Part shown: in pieces, positions 36,985-46,060 of the stretch
Layout of the letters: every line of letters starts with the position of its first letter
How positions within the stretch are numbered: position 1 is the stretch's first letter
NCBI RefSeq assembly: GCF_001661075.1
Contig: NZ_CP014870.1
Location: 3,740,501 to 3,804,500, forward strand
Reading direction: 5' to 3'
Source of the DNA: Pseudomonas silesiensis
GTDB lineage: Bacteria > Pseudomonadota > Gammaproteobacteria > Pseudomonadales > Pseudomonadaceae
DNA length: 64,000 bases
The notes under the pieces: model-generated
Told to the model about the DNA's origin: nothing
What the model saw: only the letters and a program-made list of their open reading frames with translations
The model's database searches: none
Made by a program: the position numbers and the translations under genes

Positions 36985-37986
36985 ATGTTCCCCATGACCA
37001 TCGGCGAACCCTGGATGTGGGCCAGCTTCATCGCCTTCATCGTCTGCATGCTGGCGCTGGACCTTTTCGTGTTCGGCGGACGCAAGGCCCACCGCGTATC
37101 CCCCCGGGAAGCGCTGTCCTGGGTCATCGCCTGGAGCGGCCTGGCGCTGGCTTTCGCCGCCCTGCTCTGGTGGTACCTGAACGACACCTTCGGCGCGCAG
37201 GTCGCCCAGCGCAAAACCCTTGAATTCCTCACGGGCTACCTGATCGAGCAGTCCCTGTCGATCGACAACATGTTCGTCTTCGTCATGATCTTCGGCTACT
37301 TCGCCGTGCCGCCGGAGTTGCAGCGCCGGGTTCTGCTATATGGCGTGCTGGGCGCCATCGTGATGCGCACCCTGATGATTTTTGCCGGGGTCTGGCTGGT
37401 GTCGCAATTCGCCTGGCTGCTCTATGTCTTCGGCGCGTTCCTGATGATCACCGGGATCAAGATGCTGATCTTCGCCGACCAGCAGCCCGATCTCGCCAAA
37501 AATCCCATATTGCGCTGGCTGCGAAGTCATTTGCGCGTGACCGACGGTTTTCACGGCGAGCGGTTCTTCGTGGTGCTGAACGGCGTGCGCTGGGCGACGC
37601 CGATGTTTCTGGTAATGGTCCTGATCGAGGCCAGCGACCTGGTATTCGCGGTCGACAGCATCCCGGCGATCTTCGCCGTCACCACCGACCCCTTCATCGT
37701 GTTCACTTCCAACATCTTTGCGATCATGGGCTTGCGCGCCCTGTACTTCCTGCTCGCGGACATGGCCGAGCGGTTCCATCTGCTCAAATACGGGCTGGCG
37801 ATCGTGCTGGTATTCATCGGCGGCAAGATGTTGGTCATGCCGTGGTTTCATGTGCCGATCCAATGGTCGCTGGCACTGGTCGCCGGCATCATCCTGGCCT
37901 CGGTGCTGTTGAGCCTGTTCCTGGGCAGGGAAAAACGCCAAGGGCTGGCGAAGGACAAACAACGGGACCCGGGAGCGGCTAAATGA
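36985..37986 (+). CDS. TerC family integral membrane protein (Alx-like)
   Basis: About 333 residues; the ATG at 36985 (GGGAAG upstream) is preferred over one 13 codons earlier without a ribosome binding site. Around nine membrane helices; EQSLSIDNMFVFVMIF and EASDLVFAVDSIPAIFAVT carry the paired acidic residues of TerC proteins, linked to manganese export and tellurite resistance. I looked for a yybP-ykoY manganese riboswitch upstream and did not see one. A hairpin (CTTCGT/ACGAAG) lies upstream near 36880. Confidence 0.85.
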   Translation: MFPMTIGEPWMWASFIAFIVCMLALDLFVFGGRKAHRVSPREALSWVIAWSGLALAFAALLWWYLNDTFGAQVAQRKTLEFLTGYLIEQSLSIDNMFVFVMIFGYFAVPPELQRRVLLYGVLGAIVMRTLMIFAGVWLVSQFAWLLYVFGAFLMITGIKMLIFADQQPDLAKNPILRWLRSHLRVTDGFHGERFFVVLNGVRWATPMFLVMVLIEASDLVFAVDSIPAIFAVTTDPFIVFTSNIFAIMGLRALYFLLADMAERFHLLKYGLAIVLVFIGGKMLVMPWFHVPIQWSLALVAGIILASVLLSLFLGREKRQGLAKDKQRDPGAAK

Positions 37987-38003
37987 TGCGGCAGCGACAA
38001 GAA

Positions 38004-38032
38004 ACAGGCGAACCTCAAGGATGTTTGCCTGT
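38004..38032. terminator. Hairpin after terC-like gene
   Basis: ACAGGCGAAC pairs with GTTTGCCTGT (9 of 10) around a 9-base loop, 17 bases after the stop. No clear T-run. Confidence 0.45.
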
Positions 38033-38239
38033 GCCAAGCATGTTTCAGACCGACGGTAACAAACCGGTTAAACGCCGCAAACACTAGTGCTAGAGGGCGC
38101 AACTTGTGGCGTTTTTGGACGAGAAAGACCATGAAAATATTTGCTTACAATTTAGTAGCTCGTTAAACATAGAGCTGTCGGCTACTAGTGGTAGGTTACG
38201 GCGCTTGCCCGGGCCACGAGATGCTCTTCTGCCTTAATT

Positions 38240-39538
38240 ATGCGCATCAAACTTCCCAGTCTTCCCGCCGTCGGTGCCTACCTTGCCCTTACCTGCCTGT
38301 TTGCGGGCGCATGGTTCAGCCACCCCGCCCCTGTGCATTCTTCCTTTGCCCTGATGAAACCGGTCATGGCGGTGGCCGATCAAGTGGCCAAGCCCATCTA
38401 TACCAGCCGGTTCGCCTCCTCCGGGCTGGTGGACTTCGTGCATTCCTCGGCGGTCACCGCCTTGCCTGATGGCAGCCTGATGGCGGTCTGGTTCGCCGGC
38501 ACACGCGAAGGCGCCGCCGACGTGCAGGTACGCTCTGCCCGCTTCGACGAGAAATCCGGCGAGTGGGGTGCGGAGCAGGTACTGGCGACGCGGGATTCGA
38601 CGCAACAAGGCACCCGCAAATACATTCGCAAGCTGGGCAACCCGGTGGTCGCACTCGCGCCGGACAATCGCCTCTGGCTGTTCTACGTCTCCGTGTCGAT
38701 GGGCGGCTGGGCCGGCAGTGCGGTCAATGTGATGGTTTCGGACGACTATGGTCGCCAATGGTCGGAGCCGCGCCAATTGATCACCTCTCCCTTCCTGAAC
38801 ATCAGCACCCTGGTCCGCTCGGCGCCGGTGTTTCATGCCGATGGCTCGATCGGCCTGCCGGTCTACCACGAGTTTCTAGGCAAGTTCGCCGAGTACCTGT
38901 ACCTGAGCGCGGACGGCAATGTGATCGATAAATACCGTATCAGCCACGGCAATAACTCCCTGCAACCCACGGTCGTTCCGCTGGATGGGCAGCGCGGTGT
39001 GGCTTTGCTGCGCTACGCCGGCAACACCCACCACCGGGTGCTGGCGTCCCGCACTGAAGATGCCGGGCAAACCTGGAGTGAACCCTACCCGCTGGACCCA
39101 TCGAACCCGAACTCCTCGCTGGCGGCGGTCGCGACACCCGAACACGGGTTGCTGGTAGCGCTTAATGACCTGCAGGAGGGGCGCTTCAAACTGAGCCTCT
39201 ACGGCACCGACGCAGAGATGGACGATTGGCGTTCGCTACGGGACCTGGACAAATCGCCCGATCCCTTGGGCGCGCCGTTTTCACCCGAGGCGTACAAGGA
39301 AATCATCGGCCAGGAATTTCGCGGTTCCAGTGGCGCTCTTCGCCAACCGCTGGAAGCACAGTTCCTGAGCAACCTCGATACCCGCGTGTGTAAAAACCAG
39401 GGTTGCGAATTCGAGTATGAATACCCCTACTTCATTCGCAGTCCCGACGGTATGTATCACCTGGTGTATTCCTGGAACAACACCTTCATCAAGCATGTGA
39501 CCTTCAACGATGCCTGGCTGGCGGAGCGCATTCATTGA
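38240..39538 (+). CDS. Sialidase-like (BNR/Asp-box) exported protein
   Basis: 432 residues with an uncleaved or cleaved signal segment at 8-26. Asp boxes SDDYGRQW (167-174) and TEDAGQTW near 275, plus VWFAGTREGAADVQV, indicate a six-bladed beta-propeller of the sialidase superfamily. The arginine triad of true sialidases cannot be confirmed by eye. Overlaps the next gene by four bases and is followed by an LtaS-type sulfatase, so it probably acts on an envelope or exported glycan. No good ribosome binding site is visible at this ATG. Confidence 0.8.
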   Translation: MRIKLPSLPAVGAYLALTCLFAGAWFSHPAPVHSSFALMKPVMAVADQVAKPIYTSRFASSGLVDFVHSSAVTALPDGSLMAVWFAGTREGAADVQVRSARFDEKSGEWGAEQVLATRDSTQQGTRKYIRKLGNPVVALAPDNRLWLFYVSVSMGGWAGSAVNVMVSDDYGRQWSEPRQLITSPFLNISTLVRSAPVFHADGSIGLPVYHEFLGKFAEYLYLSADGNVIDKYRISHGNNSLQPTVVPLDGQRGVALLRYAGNTHHRVLASRTEDAGQTWSEPYPLDPSNPNSSLAAVATPEHGLLVALNDLQEGRFKLSLYGTDAEMDDWRSLRDLDKSPDPLGAPFSPEAYKEIIGQEFRGSSGALRQPLEAQFLSNLDTRVCKNQGCEFEYEYPYFIRSPDGMYHLVYSWNNTFIKHVTFNDAWLAERIH

Positions 39539-40134
39539 TCAACCTCTGGCAAGCCCATATCAGCTTCGCAATGATCCTCTTCCTGCTGCTGCCGTCTTTT
39601 GGCTTGAGCAAGGCCTGGCGTGTCGCGCTGCTGCTCGCCCTGTTGGCCGTCAGCTTCATTCCGCTGGACGGATTGACCCTGGCCGCGTACTTGCGCAGCC
39701 ACATCGACGACCTTGCCGTCACGACCCTGGTGTTCATGGCCTGGGGTTGCTTGCGTCGGATGGACGTCCTGCCGCCTGCGCAGCAGGGTCAAAAAACCAG
39801 CGTACTGATCCTCTTTGCCGTGATGGCCCTGGCGCTGTATCCGGCCACTCTGGGCTTGAGCGACCTGGACCCCTATCGGTTCGGCTTCAGCCCGCGCCCG
39901 ATGCTGGTGTTCGTCGCACTGCTGACACTCGGCCTTTTTCACCTGCGCAACTACCTGGCTGTGGTGATGCTGGCCGGCGCGACCCTGGCGTTCGTCGTCG
40001 GCATCAAGCCATCGCACAATTATTGGGATTACCTGGTTGATCCGCTGCTGGGCCTGTATTGCTGCCTGGCACTGCTGGTGTTGGCCATTGGCTGGATCTT
40101 CGGCCGACTCGGCACCTTGCGCCGTTCGGCGTGA
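39535..40134 (+). CDS. Polytopic membrane protein of the sialidase/LtaS operon
   Basis: 199 residues, about six hydrophobic segments, first ATG overlapping the sialidase-like stop. Motifs such as LYPATLGLSDLDPYRFGF and LRNYLAVVMLAG are seen but no family is recognised. Translational coupling to the sialidase-like gene and 48 bases to the sulfatase indicate a shared function; it may be a carrier or scaffold for the other two. Confidence 0.75.
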   Translation: MINLWQAHISFAMILFLLLPSFGLSKAWRVALLLALLAVSFIPLDGLTLAAYLRSHIDDLAVTTLVFMAWGCLRRMDVLPPAQQGQKTSVLILFAVMALALYPATLGLSDLDPYRFGFSPRPMLVFVALLTLGLFHLRNYLAVVMLAGATLAFVVGIKPSHNYWDYLVDPLLGLYCCLALLVLAIGWIFGRLGTLRRSA

Positions 40135-40182
40135 CCAGGCTCCATTCGAGATTCAACGACATTTTTTAACAGGGGAACATGG

Positions 40183-42219
40183 ATGGGCTGGCTGCAATCG
40201 AGACGTTTACATTACTGGCTGGGCGCAACAGCGATTGCATTCGTGCTGTTTGCACTGCTGCGGGTGGTGTTCTTCTTCGGCTTTTCCGGCTTTGACGTCA
40301 ACGCGTTGAGCGCTGAACCGGCCGTGCCGGAAACCCTGGGCATCGGCTTTCGTTTCGACCTGCGCCTGGCCATCCTGGTGATGTTGCCGATGGCGTTGCT
40401 GGCCTGGATCCCGCGCTGGAACCTCACGACCAGCCGCCTGTTGCGGCGGATCGCACGGGTGTACCTGGCCGCGATCCTCAGCGTCATGCTGCTGATCTAC
40501 ATCATCGATTTCGGCCATTATGCGTACCTGGGCGTGCGAATCAACGCCACCGTGCTGCGCTTTATCGAAGATGCGCAGATCTCCCGGGACATGGTCTGGC
40601 AGACCTACCCGGTCATCTGGATTTCGCTGGGTTGGCTGGCGACGGTCGCCCTGGTGACCCTGGTCCTGGTGCGCCTGGAACGCGTGACCCTGGACCGCCC
40701 GCGCAAAGTCATCCACCCGCTCGCCGTCACCTGGGGCAGCGCGTTGATGGTGGTGCTGGTGTTGCTGGGTATCCTGGGCCGGGTCGAGAACATGAACCTG
40801 GAAAACCCGGTCCCGCTGCGCTGGAGCGATGCGTTCTTCTCGGGTAACAACCAGGTCGCCGCACTGGGCCTGAATCCGGTGATCTTCCTGTACGACACGG
40901 TCAAGGTCGGCCAGTCGCGCTACGACGAAGCGCAGGTGCGTGAACACTATCCCGTCATGGCCAAGTACCTGGGGGTCGCGCAACCTGACCCGCAACGCCT
41001 CGATTTCGTCCGTCACCAGGGGCCGCAACCTTACAAAGTACCGGGTAACCGGCCGCCGAACGTGATGTTCGTCATGCTCGAATCCCTGGGCACCAGCGCC
41101 GTCGGCGCCTATGGCAACCCGCTCAATCCGACCCCGAACATCGATCGCCTGGCCACGCAGAGCTGGTTCTTCGAACACTTCTATGTGCCGGTGACCGGGA
41201 CCGCGAAAACCGTCTGGGCCAGCATCAGCGGGGTGCCTGACGTCACTCGCCAGGAAACCGCGACCCGTAATCCGCTGATCACCAAACAGCACACCCTGAT
41301 CAACGCGTTCACCGGCTACGAGAAGCTCTACACCATTGGCGGCAACTCCGGCTGGGCCAATATGAATGCCTTGATCCGGCAGAGCATCGAGGGCGTTCGC
41401 CTGTTCGAAGAGCGTGACTGGAAGTCGCCGGTGGTGGACGTGTGGGGCATTTCCGACCTGGACCTGTTCAAGGAAACCGACCAGATCCTGCAGGCACTGC
41501 CCAAGGACAAACCGTTCTTCGCCTACGTGCAGACCGCCGGCAACCATCGCCCCTTCACGATTCCGAAGACCAACGACGGATTCGAGGTCAAGCACCCTAC
41601 CCTGGAGGAAGTCCAGGCCGCCGGATCGCGCAGCGTCGAACAGTACAACGCCGTGCGCCTGCTGGACTTCAACATCGGTCGCCTGATGGAAATCGCCAAG
41701 GCCGGCGGCTGGTACGACAACACCATTTTCGTGCTGTTCGGCGACCACAACACCCGCATCGCCCAGATCCCGTTCCTGGCCCCGGCCTATGAGCAACTGG
41801 GCCTGGAAAGCAACGCAGTGCCGATGATCATCCACGCCCCGGGCCTGCTCGGAACGCGTACCGTCAAGGAAGCCGTGGGCCTGGTGGACTTGCTGCCGAC
41901 AGTGGCAGGCATGGCCGGCCTCGAATTCCGCAACAGCGGCATGGGCCGTGACATCCAGCAACCCGCACCCGAAGGCGAACGTGTCGTGCCGCTGGTATTG
42001 CGCGAAGGCACCTTCCCGCTGATTGCCGGCGTCACCCAGCACTATATGGTGCAGATGGAACACGACGGCAGTTCGCCGACGCTTCATGACCTGGCGTCGA
42101 AGACGCCGCTGGACAACGTGGCTGAGAAAAACCCGGAGGAGTTCAAGCGTCTGGTGGAGTTGACTCGGGGGATGCATGAGACTTCGCGGTTGATGCTGTA
42201 TCAGAATGTGCGTGAGTGA
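40183..42219 (+). CDS. LTA synthase-type sulfatase family membrane enzyme
   Basis: 678 residues. Five N-terminal membrane helices (to ~200) and a periplasmic alkaline-phosphatase-fold domain at ~290-640: NVMFVMLES (metal Glu300), GTAKTVWAS (likely catalytic Thr near 340-343), and LFGDHNTR (metal Asp-His). Family members transfer phospho-glycerol or phosphoethanolamine from lipids to glycans. In a Gram-negative, a likely target is periplasmic glucan or an exported polysaccharide. Third gene of the sialidase operon. Confidence 0.85.
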   Translation: MGWLQSRRLHYWLGATAIAFVLFALLRVVFFFGFSGFDVNALSAEPAVPETLGIGFRFDLRLAILVMLPMALLAWIPRWNLTTSRLLRRIARVYLAAILSVMLLIYIIDFGHYAYLGVRINATVLRFIEDAQISRDMVWQTYPVIWISLGWLATVALVTLVLVRLERVTLDRPRKVIHPLAVTWGSALMVVLVLLGILGRVENMNLENPVPLRWSDAFFSGNNQVAALGLNPVIFLYDTVKVGQSRYDEAQVREHYPVMAKYLGVAQPDPQRLDFVRHQGPQPYKVPGNRPPNVMFVMLESLGTSAVGAYGNPLNPTPNIDRLATQSWFFEHFYVPVTGTAKTVWASISGVPDVTRQETATRNPLITKQHTLINAFTGYEKLYTIGGNSGWANMNALIRQSIEGVRLFEERDWKSPVVDVWGISDLDLFKETDQILQALPKDKPFFAYVQTAGNHRPFTIPKTNDGFEVKHPTLEEVQAAGSRSVEQYNAVRLLDFNIGRLMEIAKAGGWYDNTIFVLFGDHNTRIAQIPFLAPAYEQLGLESNAVPMIIHAPGLLGTRTVKEAVGLVDLLPTVAGMAGLEFRNSGMGRDIQQPAPEGERVVPLVLREGTFPLIAGVTQHYMVQMEHDGSSPTLHDLASKTPLDNVAEKNPEEFKRLVELTRGMHETSRLMLYQNVRE

Positions 42220-42230
42220 GTGAGGCTGCC

Positions 42231-42257
42231 GGCAGAACCCTGATTTGCGGTTCTGCC
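42231..42257. terminator. Perfect 9-bp hairpin after the LtaS-type gene
   Basis: GGCAGAACC and GGTTCTGCC around a 9-base loop, 12 bases after the stop codon; no T-run, so termination strength is uncertain. Confidence 0.55.
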
Positions 42258-42376
42258 CATCCCCTCCTCAAGCTGGGAAACGATGCGCATGTGCACGGGC
42301 TGAATGGCCCGTTCTTCGCCTGATGCTATGCTGATCACGAGCGAACTCATCCTGCCCCTCAACCGAGGAAGTGAAG

Positions 42377-43648
42377 ATGAAGCACCTTTTCGCGGTCGTC
42401 CTGGCGGCCCTTTCGCTTTTCATTTCGCCCCTCGCCAGCACAGCACCCACCGCCGACGCCGACGCGATCCGCCCCTTCCGGGTCGCCGTTTCGGATAAAG
42501 ACCTCACCGACCTGCGCACCCGCCTCCTGGCGACCCGCTGGCCAGACAAGGAAACGGTTACCGATCGCTCCCAGGGCGCGCAGCTGGCGCAGTTGCAGGA
42601 GTTGGTTCGCTACTGGAGCACGGACTACGACTGGCGCAAGGCCGAGGCGCAGCTCAATAAGTTGCCGCAGTACATGACCACCATCGACGGGGTCGACATT
42701 CACTTCCTCTGGGTGCGCTCCCCCAGCCCGAACGCATTGCCCATGATCATGACCCACGGTTGGCCGGGCTCGGTGTTCGAGTTCATCGAGGTGATCGACC
42801 CACTCGCCGACCCGGCCGCGCATGGGGGCAACGCCGCCGATGCTTTTGATCTGGTGGTACCGTCCATTCCGGGCTACGGCTTCTCCGGCAAGCCGGGTGC
42901 CCCCGGCTGGGACCCGGACCGGATCGCGCGGGTCTGGGCGCAGTTGATGGAGCGCCTGGGATACACCCACTACGTGGCCCAGGGTGGCGACTGGGGTGGT
43001 CCCATCACCAGCGCGATGGCAAGGCAAGCACCGGCCGGCTTACGCGGCATTCACCTCAATCTGCCGGCGACGATTCCGCCGGAGGCCGGCGCGGCACTCG
43101 CTGCCGGTGGGCCGGCGCCGGCGGGGTTCTCCGAGGAGGAGCGTGCGACTTTCGACGCCGTCGCCACCCTGATCAAACAGGGCAACCTGGCCTACAGCAC
43201 GATGATGGCGGCGCGGCCGCAGATGATCGGCTATGGCGCGACGGACTCGCCGGTCTTCCTCGCGGCGCTCATGCTGGTGCATCCAGGTTTCGCCAAATGG
43301 ACATACGGCGCCGACCCTCGGCAGTCGCCGACCAGGGATCAGGTGCTGGATGACATTACGTTGTACTGGCTGACCAACAGCGGCGCTTCGGCAGCACGGC
43401 TCTACTGGGAGAACATGGGCCGCAGCCCGCTTTCTTCGGCCGCGCAGAAAACCACCGAGATCAAGTTGCCGGTGGCCGTCACGGTGTTTCCGGATGATGT
43501 CTACTACCCGCCGGAAAGCTGGGCAAGGCGCGCCTATGGCAACCTGATCTACTTCAACCAGGCGAAACAGGGTGGCCACTTCGCGGCCTGGGAACAGCCG
43601 CAGTTGTTTATCGAGGAACTGCGCACAGCGTTCCGATCGTTGCGCTGA
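42377..43648 (+). CDS. Exported epoxide hydrolase
   Basis: About 423 residues from the ATG at 42377 (GAGGAA upstream; a GTG two codons earlier is possible). A signal peptide (to STA) is followed by an EHN-type N-terminal domain and an alpha/beta hydrolase core: HGWPGSVFEF (oxyanion), AQGGDWGGP (nucleophile Asp) and QGGHFAAWEQP (His). Opens epoxides to diols. Periplasmic location is unusual but seen in Cif-like relatives. Single gene; substrate unknown. Confidence 0.87.
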   Translation: MKHLFAVVLAALSLFISPLASTAPTADADAIRPFRVAVSDKDLTDLRTRLLATRWPDKETVTDRSQGAQLAQLQELVRYWSTDYDWRKAEAQLNKLPQYMTTIDGVDIHFLWVRSPSPNALPMIMTHGWPGSVFEFIEVIDPLADPAAHGGNAADAFDLVVPSIPGYGFSGKPGAPGWDPDRIARVWAQLMERLGYTHYVAQGGDWGGPITSAMARQAPAGLRGIHLNLPATIPPEAGAALAAGGPAPAGFSEEERATFDAVATLIKQGNLAYSTMMAARPQMIGYGATDSPVFLAALMLVHPGFAKWTYGADPRQSPTRDQVLDDITLYWLTNSGASAARLYWENMGRSPLSSAAQKTTEIKLPVAVTVFPDDVYYPPESWARRAYGNLIYFNQAKQGGHFAAWEQPQLFIEELRTAFRSLR

Positions 43649-43686
43649 ACGCGAAAATCCTTCGGTGCCGTGAACGTAGGGACGCC

Positions 43687-43890
43687 TCAGGCAGACAGAT
43701 GAAAGTCCGCGTATTGGCGTGGTAGCGCCGACCACAGGGTCAACGCATCCCGCTGACGCACGACCGCTGCATCCCAGGCCGGCCCCAGTGCGATGCTCAT
43801 GCTGATCATGTAGCCAATGACCTTGGAGGCCTGTTCATATTCATGAAGGGTATCGAACGCCTTCTCCAGAAACTCGGCTCGTCGGTGCAT
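43687..43890 (-). CDS. Small hypothetical protein, paralogue A
   Basis: 67 residues; the ATG at 43890 has GGGGAG 7 bases upstream, so it is preferred to longer readings. GPAWDAAVVRQRDALTLWSA in the C-terminal half matches GPAWDDATKRHHDAYEIWNA in the next gene, so the two are tandem paralogues. Helical, no membrane or signal segment. Function unknown. Confidence 0.6.
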   Translation of the reverse strand: MHRRAEFLEKAFDTLHEYEQASKVIGYMISMSIALGPAWDAAVVRQRDALTLWSALPRQYADFHLSA

Positions 43891-43955
43891 AGCGCTCCCC
43901 ATTACTGGCGTGGCGTGTCGCCTCAAATTCGTCCTTATTCAGAGGGAGATGAGTT

Positions 43956-44159
43956 TCAGTGAGTCGCCGGGCCGGAATCGGGCACATTGAGAAAGGCATT
44001 CCAGATCTCATAGGCATCGTGATGTCTTTTCGTCGCATCGTCCCACGCCGGCCCTGAAACGCATCTGGATGAAACCAGCACCATCATGCCCATCGTGGCG
44101 GCATCCAGTTCGATCAGTAGTGCGTGGGATTGGGTCCTGAAGTCTTCGACCGATATCAT
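43956..44159 (-). CDS. Small hypothetical protein, paralogue B
   Basis: 67 residues starting MISVEDFRTQSHALL. Shares the GPAWDxAxxRxxDAxxxW block with the gene 66 bases downstream. Ribosome binding site is weak. The common core suggests a ligand- or protein-binding helical hairpin; no family name recognised. Confidence 0.55.
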   Translation of the reverse strand: MISVEDFRTQSHALLIELDAATMGMMVLVSSRCVSGPAWDDATKRHHDAYEIWNAFLNVPDSGPATH

Positions 44160-44296
44160 TGCGTGTGCCCCGGGCGGAAATCACCGCCATTGAAAAGCAA
44201 CGTGCTGATCGAACGGTCGAGTGCGGGTGTCAGGGAAAATTCATACCACCTGACCGCCGGTACCTTCTGACAGAACGAGGAGGCTCTTGTATCGAG

Positions 44297-45343
44297 TCAG
44301 AATGTCATCTCCGCCGCCAGCAACTTGACCAGCGCCGCGGCCGGCATTTCACGGGCCAGGGGAGCGCCCTGCCCGGTCCACTGCACGGCAAAATCGGTGT
44401 TGGCGTGGGCACTGGCCGCCGCGTTGAGTGCCTTGTTGGCGTCATAGGTCAGCGGATAATCCGGCAGCCTGCCAGTCGCCTCAAGACAGGTGAAGTTGCG
44501 ATTGACCATGCCTCGGGCGGGACGGCCCGAAATGACACTGGTGACCCGGGTCTGGTGTGCCCGCGGACCTTTGAGTGCCTCTCGGTAAGCGCCATTGGCG
44601 GCAGATTCCGGGCAGAGGATAAACGCCGTTCCCAACTGTGCGGCACTGGCCCCCAGTTGCATCACCGCCTTGATCCCTGCGCCGTCCATGATGCCGCCTG
44701 CCGCAATCACCGGCAGGCGGCACTCGGCGTTCAACACTCGCACCAGCGCGAAGGTGCCCATTTCAGTGTCCTGCTGTGGCTCGAACACCCCGCGATGTCC
44801 ACCGGCTTCGTAACCTTGAGCCACCAAGGCATGCACGCCGGCGCTTTCCGCCAACCGCGCTTCGGCCAGGCTGGTCACCGAACACAACAACATGATGCCA
44901 GCAGCCTTGAGCGCGTCGATCGCCGGTAGCGGAGGCAAGCCAAAATGGAAGCTGGCCACCGCCGGTTTTTCCTGCAGCAGCATCTGCAGCATGTCCGGGT
45001 CTTCGACGAATGAGGTATAGATTTCACGCAGCGAGGCAGGCGGCTGCGCTCCGAACTCGGCAAAGAACGGAGTCAGGTCATTCAGCCATTGCGAGGCCCG
45101 GGCAGGGTCACGCTCCGCAGGCTGGTGGCAAAACAGATTGACGTTGAACGGCTTGTCCGTCAGCGCCGCCGTCTCTCGCAACATGGCCCGCGCCTGTTCG
45201 ACGTTGCTCGCACCGATGCCGATGGAACCCAGCCCACCGGCATTGGACACCGCCGCCGCAAGTCTTGGGGTGGATACGCCGACCATGGGCGATTGGATGA
45301 TCGGAATGTCGATGTTCAACAGGGACAGCAGAGGATTGGACAT
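44297..45343 (-). CDS. Nitronate monooxygenase (class I type)
   Basis: 348 residues, FMN TIM barrel. [43 protein letters not shown] (catalytic His region), IAAGGIMDG and [10 protein letters not shown] are the class I nitronate monooxygenase signatures. Oxidises alkyl or propionate nitronates. Five bases upstream lies the tail of a tautomerase gene that was once its operon partner. A second, more distant homologue is encoded at 51050-52054. Confidence 0.88.
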   Translation of the reverse strand: MSNPLLSLLNIDIPIIQSPMVGVSTPRLAAAVSNAGGLGSIGIGASNVEQARAMLRETAALTDKPFNVNLFCHQPAERDPARASQWLNDLTPFFAEFGAQPPASLREIYTSFVEDPDMLQMLLQEKPAVASFHFGLPPLPAIDALKAAGIMLLCSVTSLAEARLAESAGVHALVAQGYEAGGHRGVFEPQQDTEMGTFALVRVLNAECRLPVIAAGGIMDGAGIKAVMQLGASAAQLGTAFILCPESAANGAYREALKGPRAHQTRVTSVISGRPARGMVNRNFTCLEATGRLPDYPLTYDANKALNAAASAHANTDFAVQWTGQGAPLAREMPAAALVKLLAAEMTF

Positions 45344-45347
45344 GGCA

Positions 45348-45509
45348 TCACCTGTAAGAGTTGTATGAGGATGAGTGGACTCGGACGGCCAGAATCCAGA
45401 GCTCCCCGGTCAGGAATCTCGCCTTGCCACGGCCGAAGGACCAGTCCGTATCGGTGTTCTCCACCAGTGAAACGATCGGCTCGTCGGGCGACAGATCACC
45501 GTCGGCTTG
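45348..45509 (-). pseudogene. Tautomerase_2-type protein, C-terminal remnant
   Basis: The open frame 45587-45348 begins only at a TTG that overlaps a regulatory palindrome. From about residue 27, DLSPDEPIVSLVENTDTDWS followed by [13 protein letters not shown] matches the C-terminal end of Tautomerase_2 proteins (pattern PEDVFI-LVE-ENWSFGNG). The catalytic N-terminal part is missing. Its loss coincides with the left edge of the low-GC segment, suggesting an insertion or deletion event. Confidence 0.5.
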
Positions 45510-45562
45510 CAGCCCTGTGTCGCTAGCCTGCCTGGGCCAAAGTAGGTCAGTTGGTGGATCAA

Positions 45563-45593
45563 GTAAAATGATGATTAATGATCGCAAGGATCA
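45563..45593. promoter_or_regulatory. LysR-type box: TGATC-N5-GATCA
   Basis: GTAAAATGATGATTAATGAT leads into the perfect inverted repeat TGATC-GCAAG-GATCA (45579-45593). The first 20 bases recur with one mismatch at 54767-54786, before the LysR gene at 54921, and the start gtaaaatgatg recurs at 49958 before the LysR gene at 50014. Confidence 0.55.
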
Positions 45594-45599
45594 CAATTG

Positions 45600-46060
45600 A
45601 TGAAGACTGGTTACCCAGTTCCCTCTTCGAACGGCCCAAAGAAGGTTCATTCTTCGCGCGAAAAAAATACGGATTCAAAAGGTCTCCAACAGGACGATAT
45701 TAATTTACCGATTCTGCGATCAGGCTTTGGGCGGTGACTCACAATGACTTGATATTTAAACCCGCTTGAACTCTTAATTGATGATCAAGCAGAAGCATAT
45801 AATATGTCGAGCTGGCCTGTTAGGCACATTAGCGCAGATCTATCATTTCCGGATTTGTCGACACAAAGCGTATCAGGATTAATCGGGCTCACTATGTTTT
45901 TCAGCTGAAATTGGCGCAACGGTAATTGTACTATGGTCATCATCGGCCTTGCGCAGTGATGGGCTGATCAGCCTGCCGCTGGTCACTGCAAATGCAGCAA
46001 AAGAGGACGGTCCGTACAGATAATGTCGTACTGAAAACAAAATGGAGCTATTGATATCAT
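45600..46060. promoter_or_regulatory. AT-rich leader of the low-GC gene cluster
   Basis: About 460 bases without a supported gene, clearly more AT-rich than the flanks. A perfect palindrome TTGATGATCAA (45778-45788) is followed by TATAAT at 45798-45803, a good -10 candidate. GGAG lies ~13 bases before the first start codon. If that promoter is used, the 5' leader is about 250 bases. Confidence 0.4.

Noticed and set aside
40207..42177. 656-codon minus-strand frame opposite the LtaS-type gene
   Set aside because: Shadow; the plus strand carries intact sulfatase motifs.
44159..44929. 256-codon plus-strand frame opposite the nitronate monooxygenase gene
   Set aside because: Shadow composition and no start signal.
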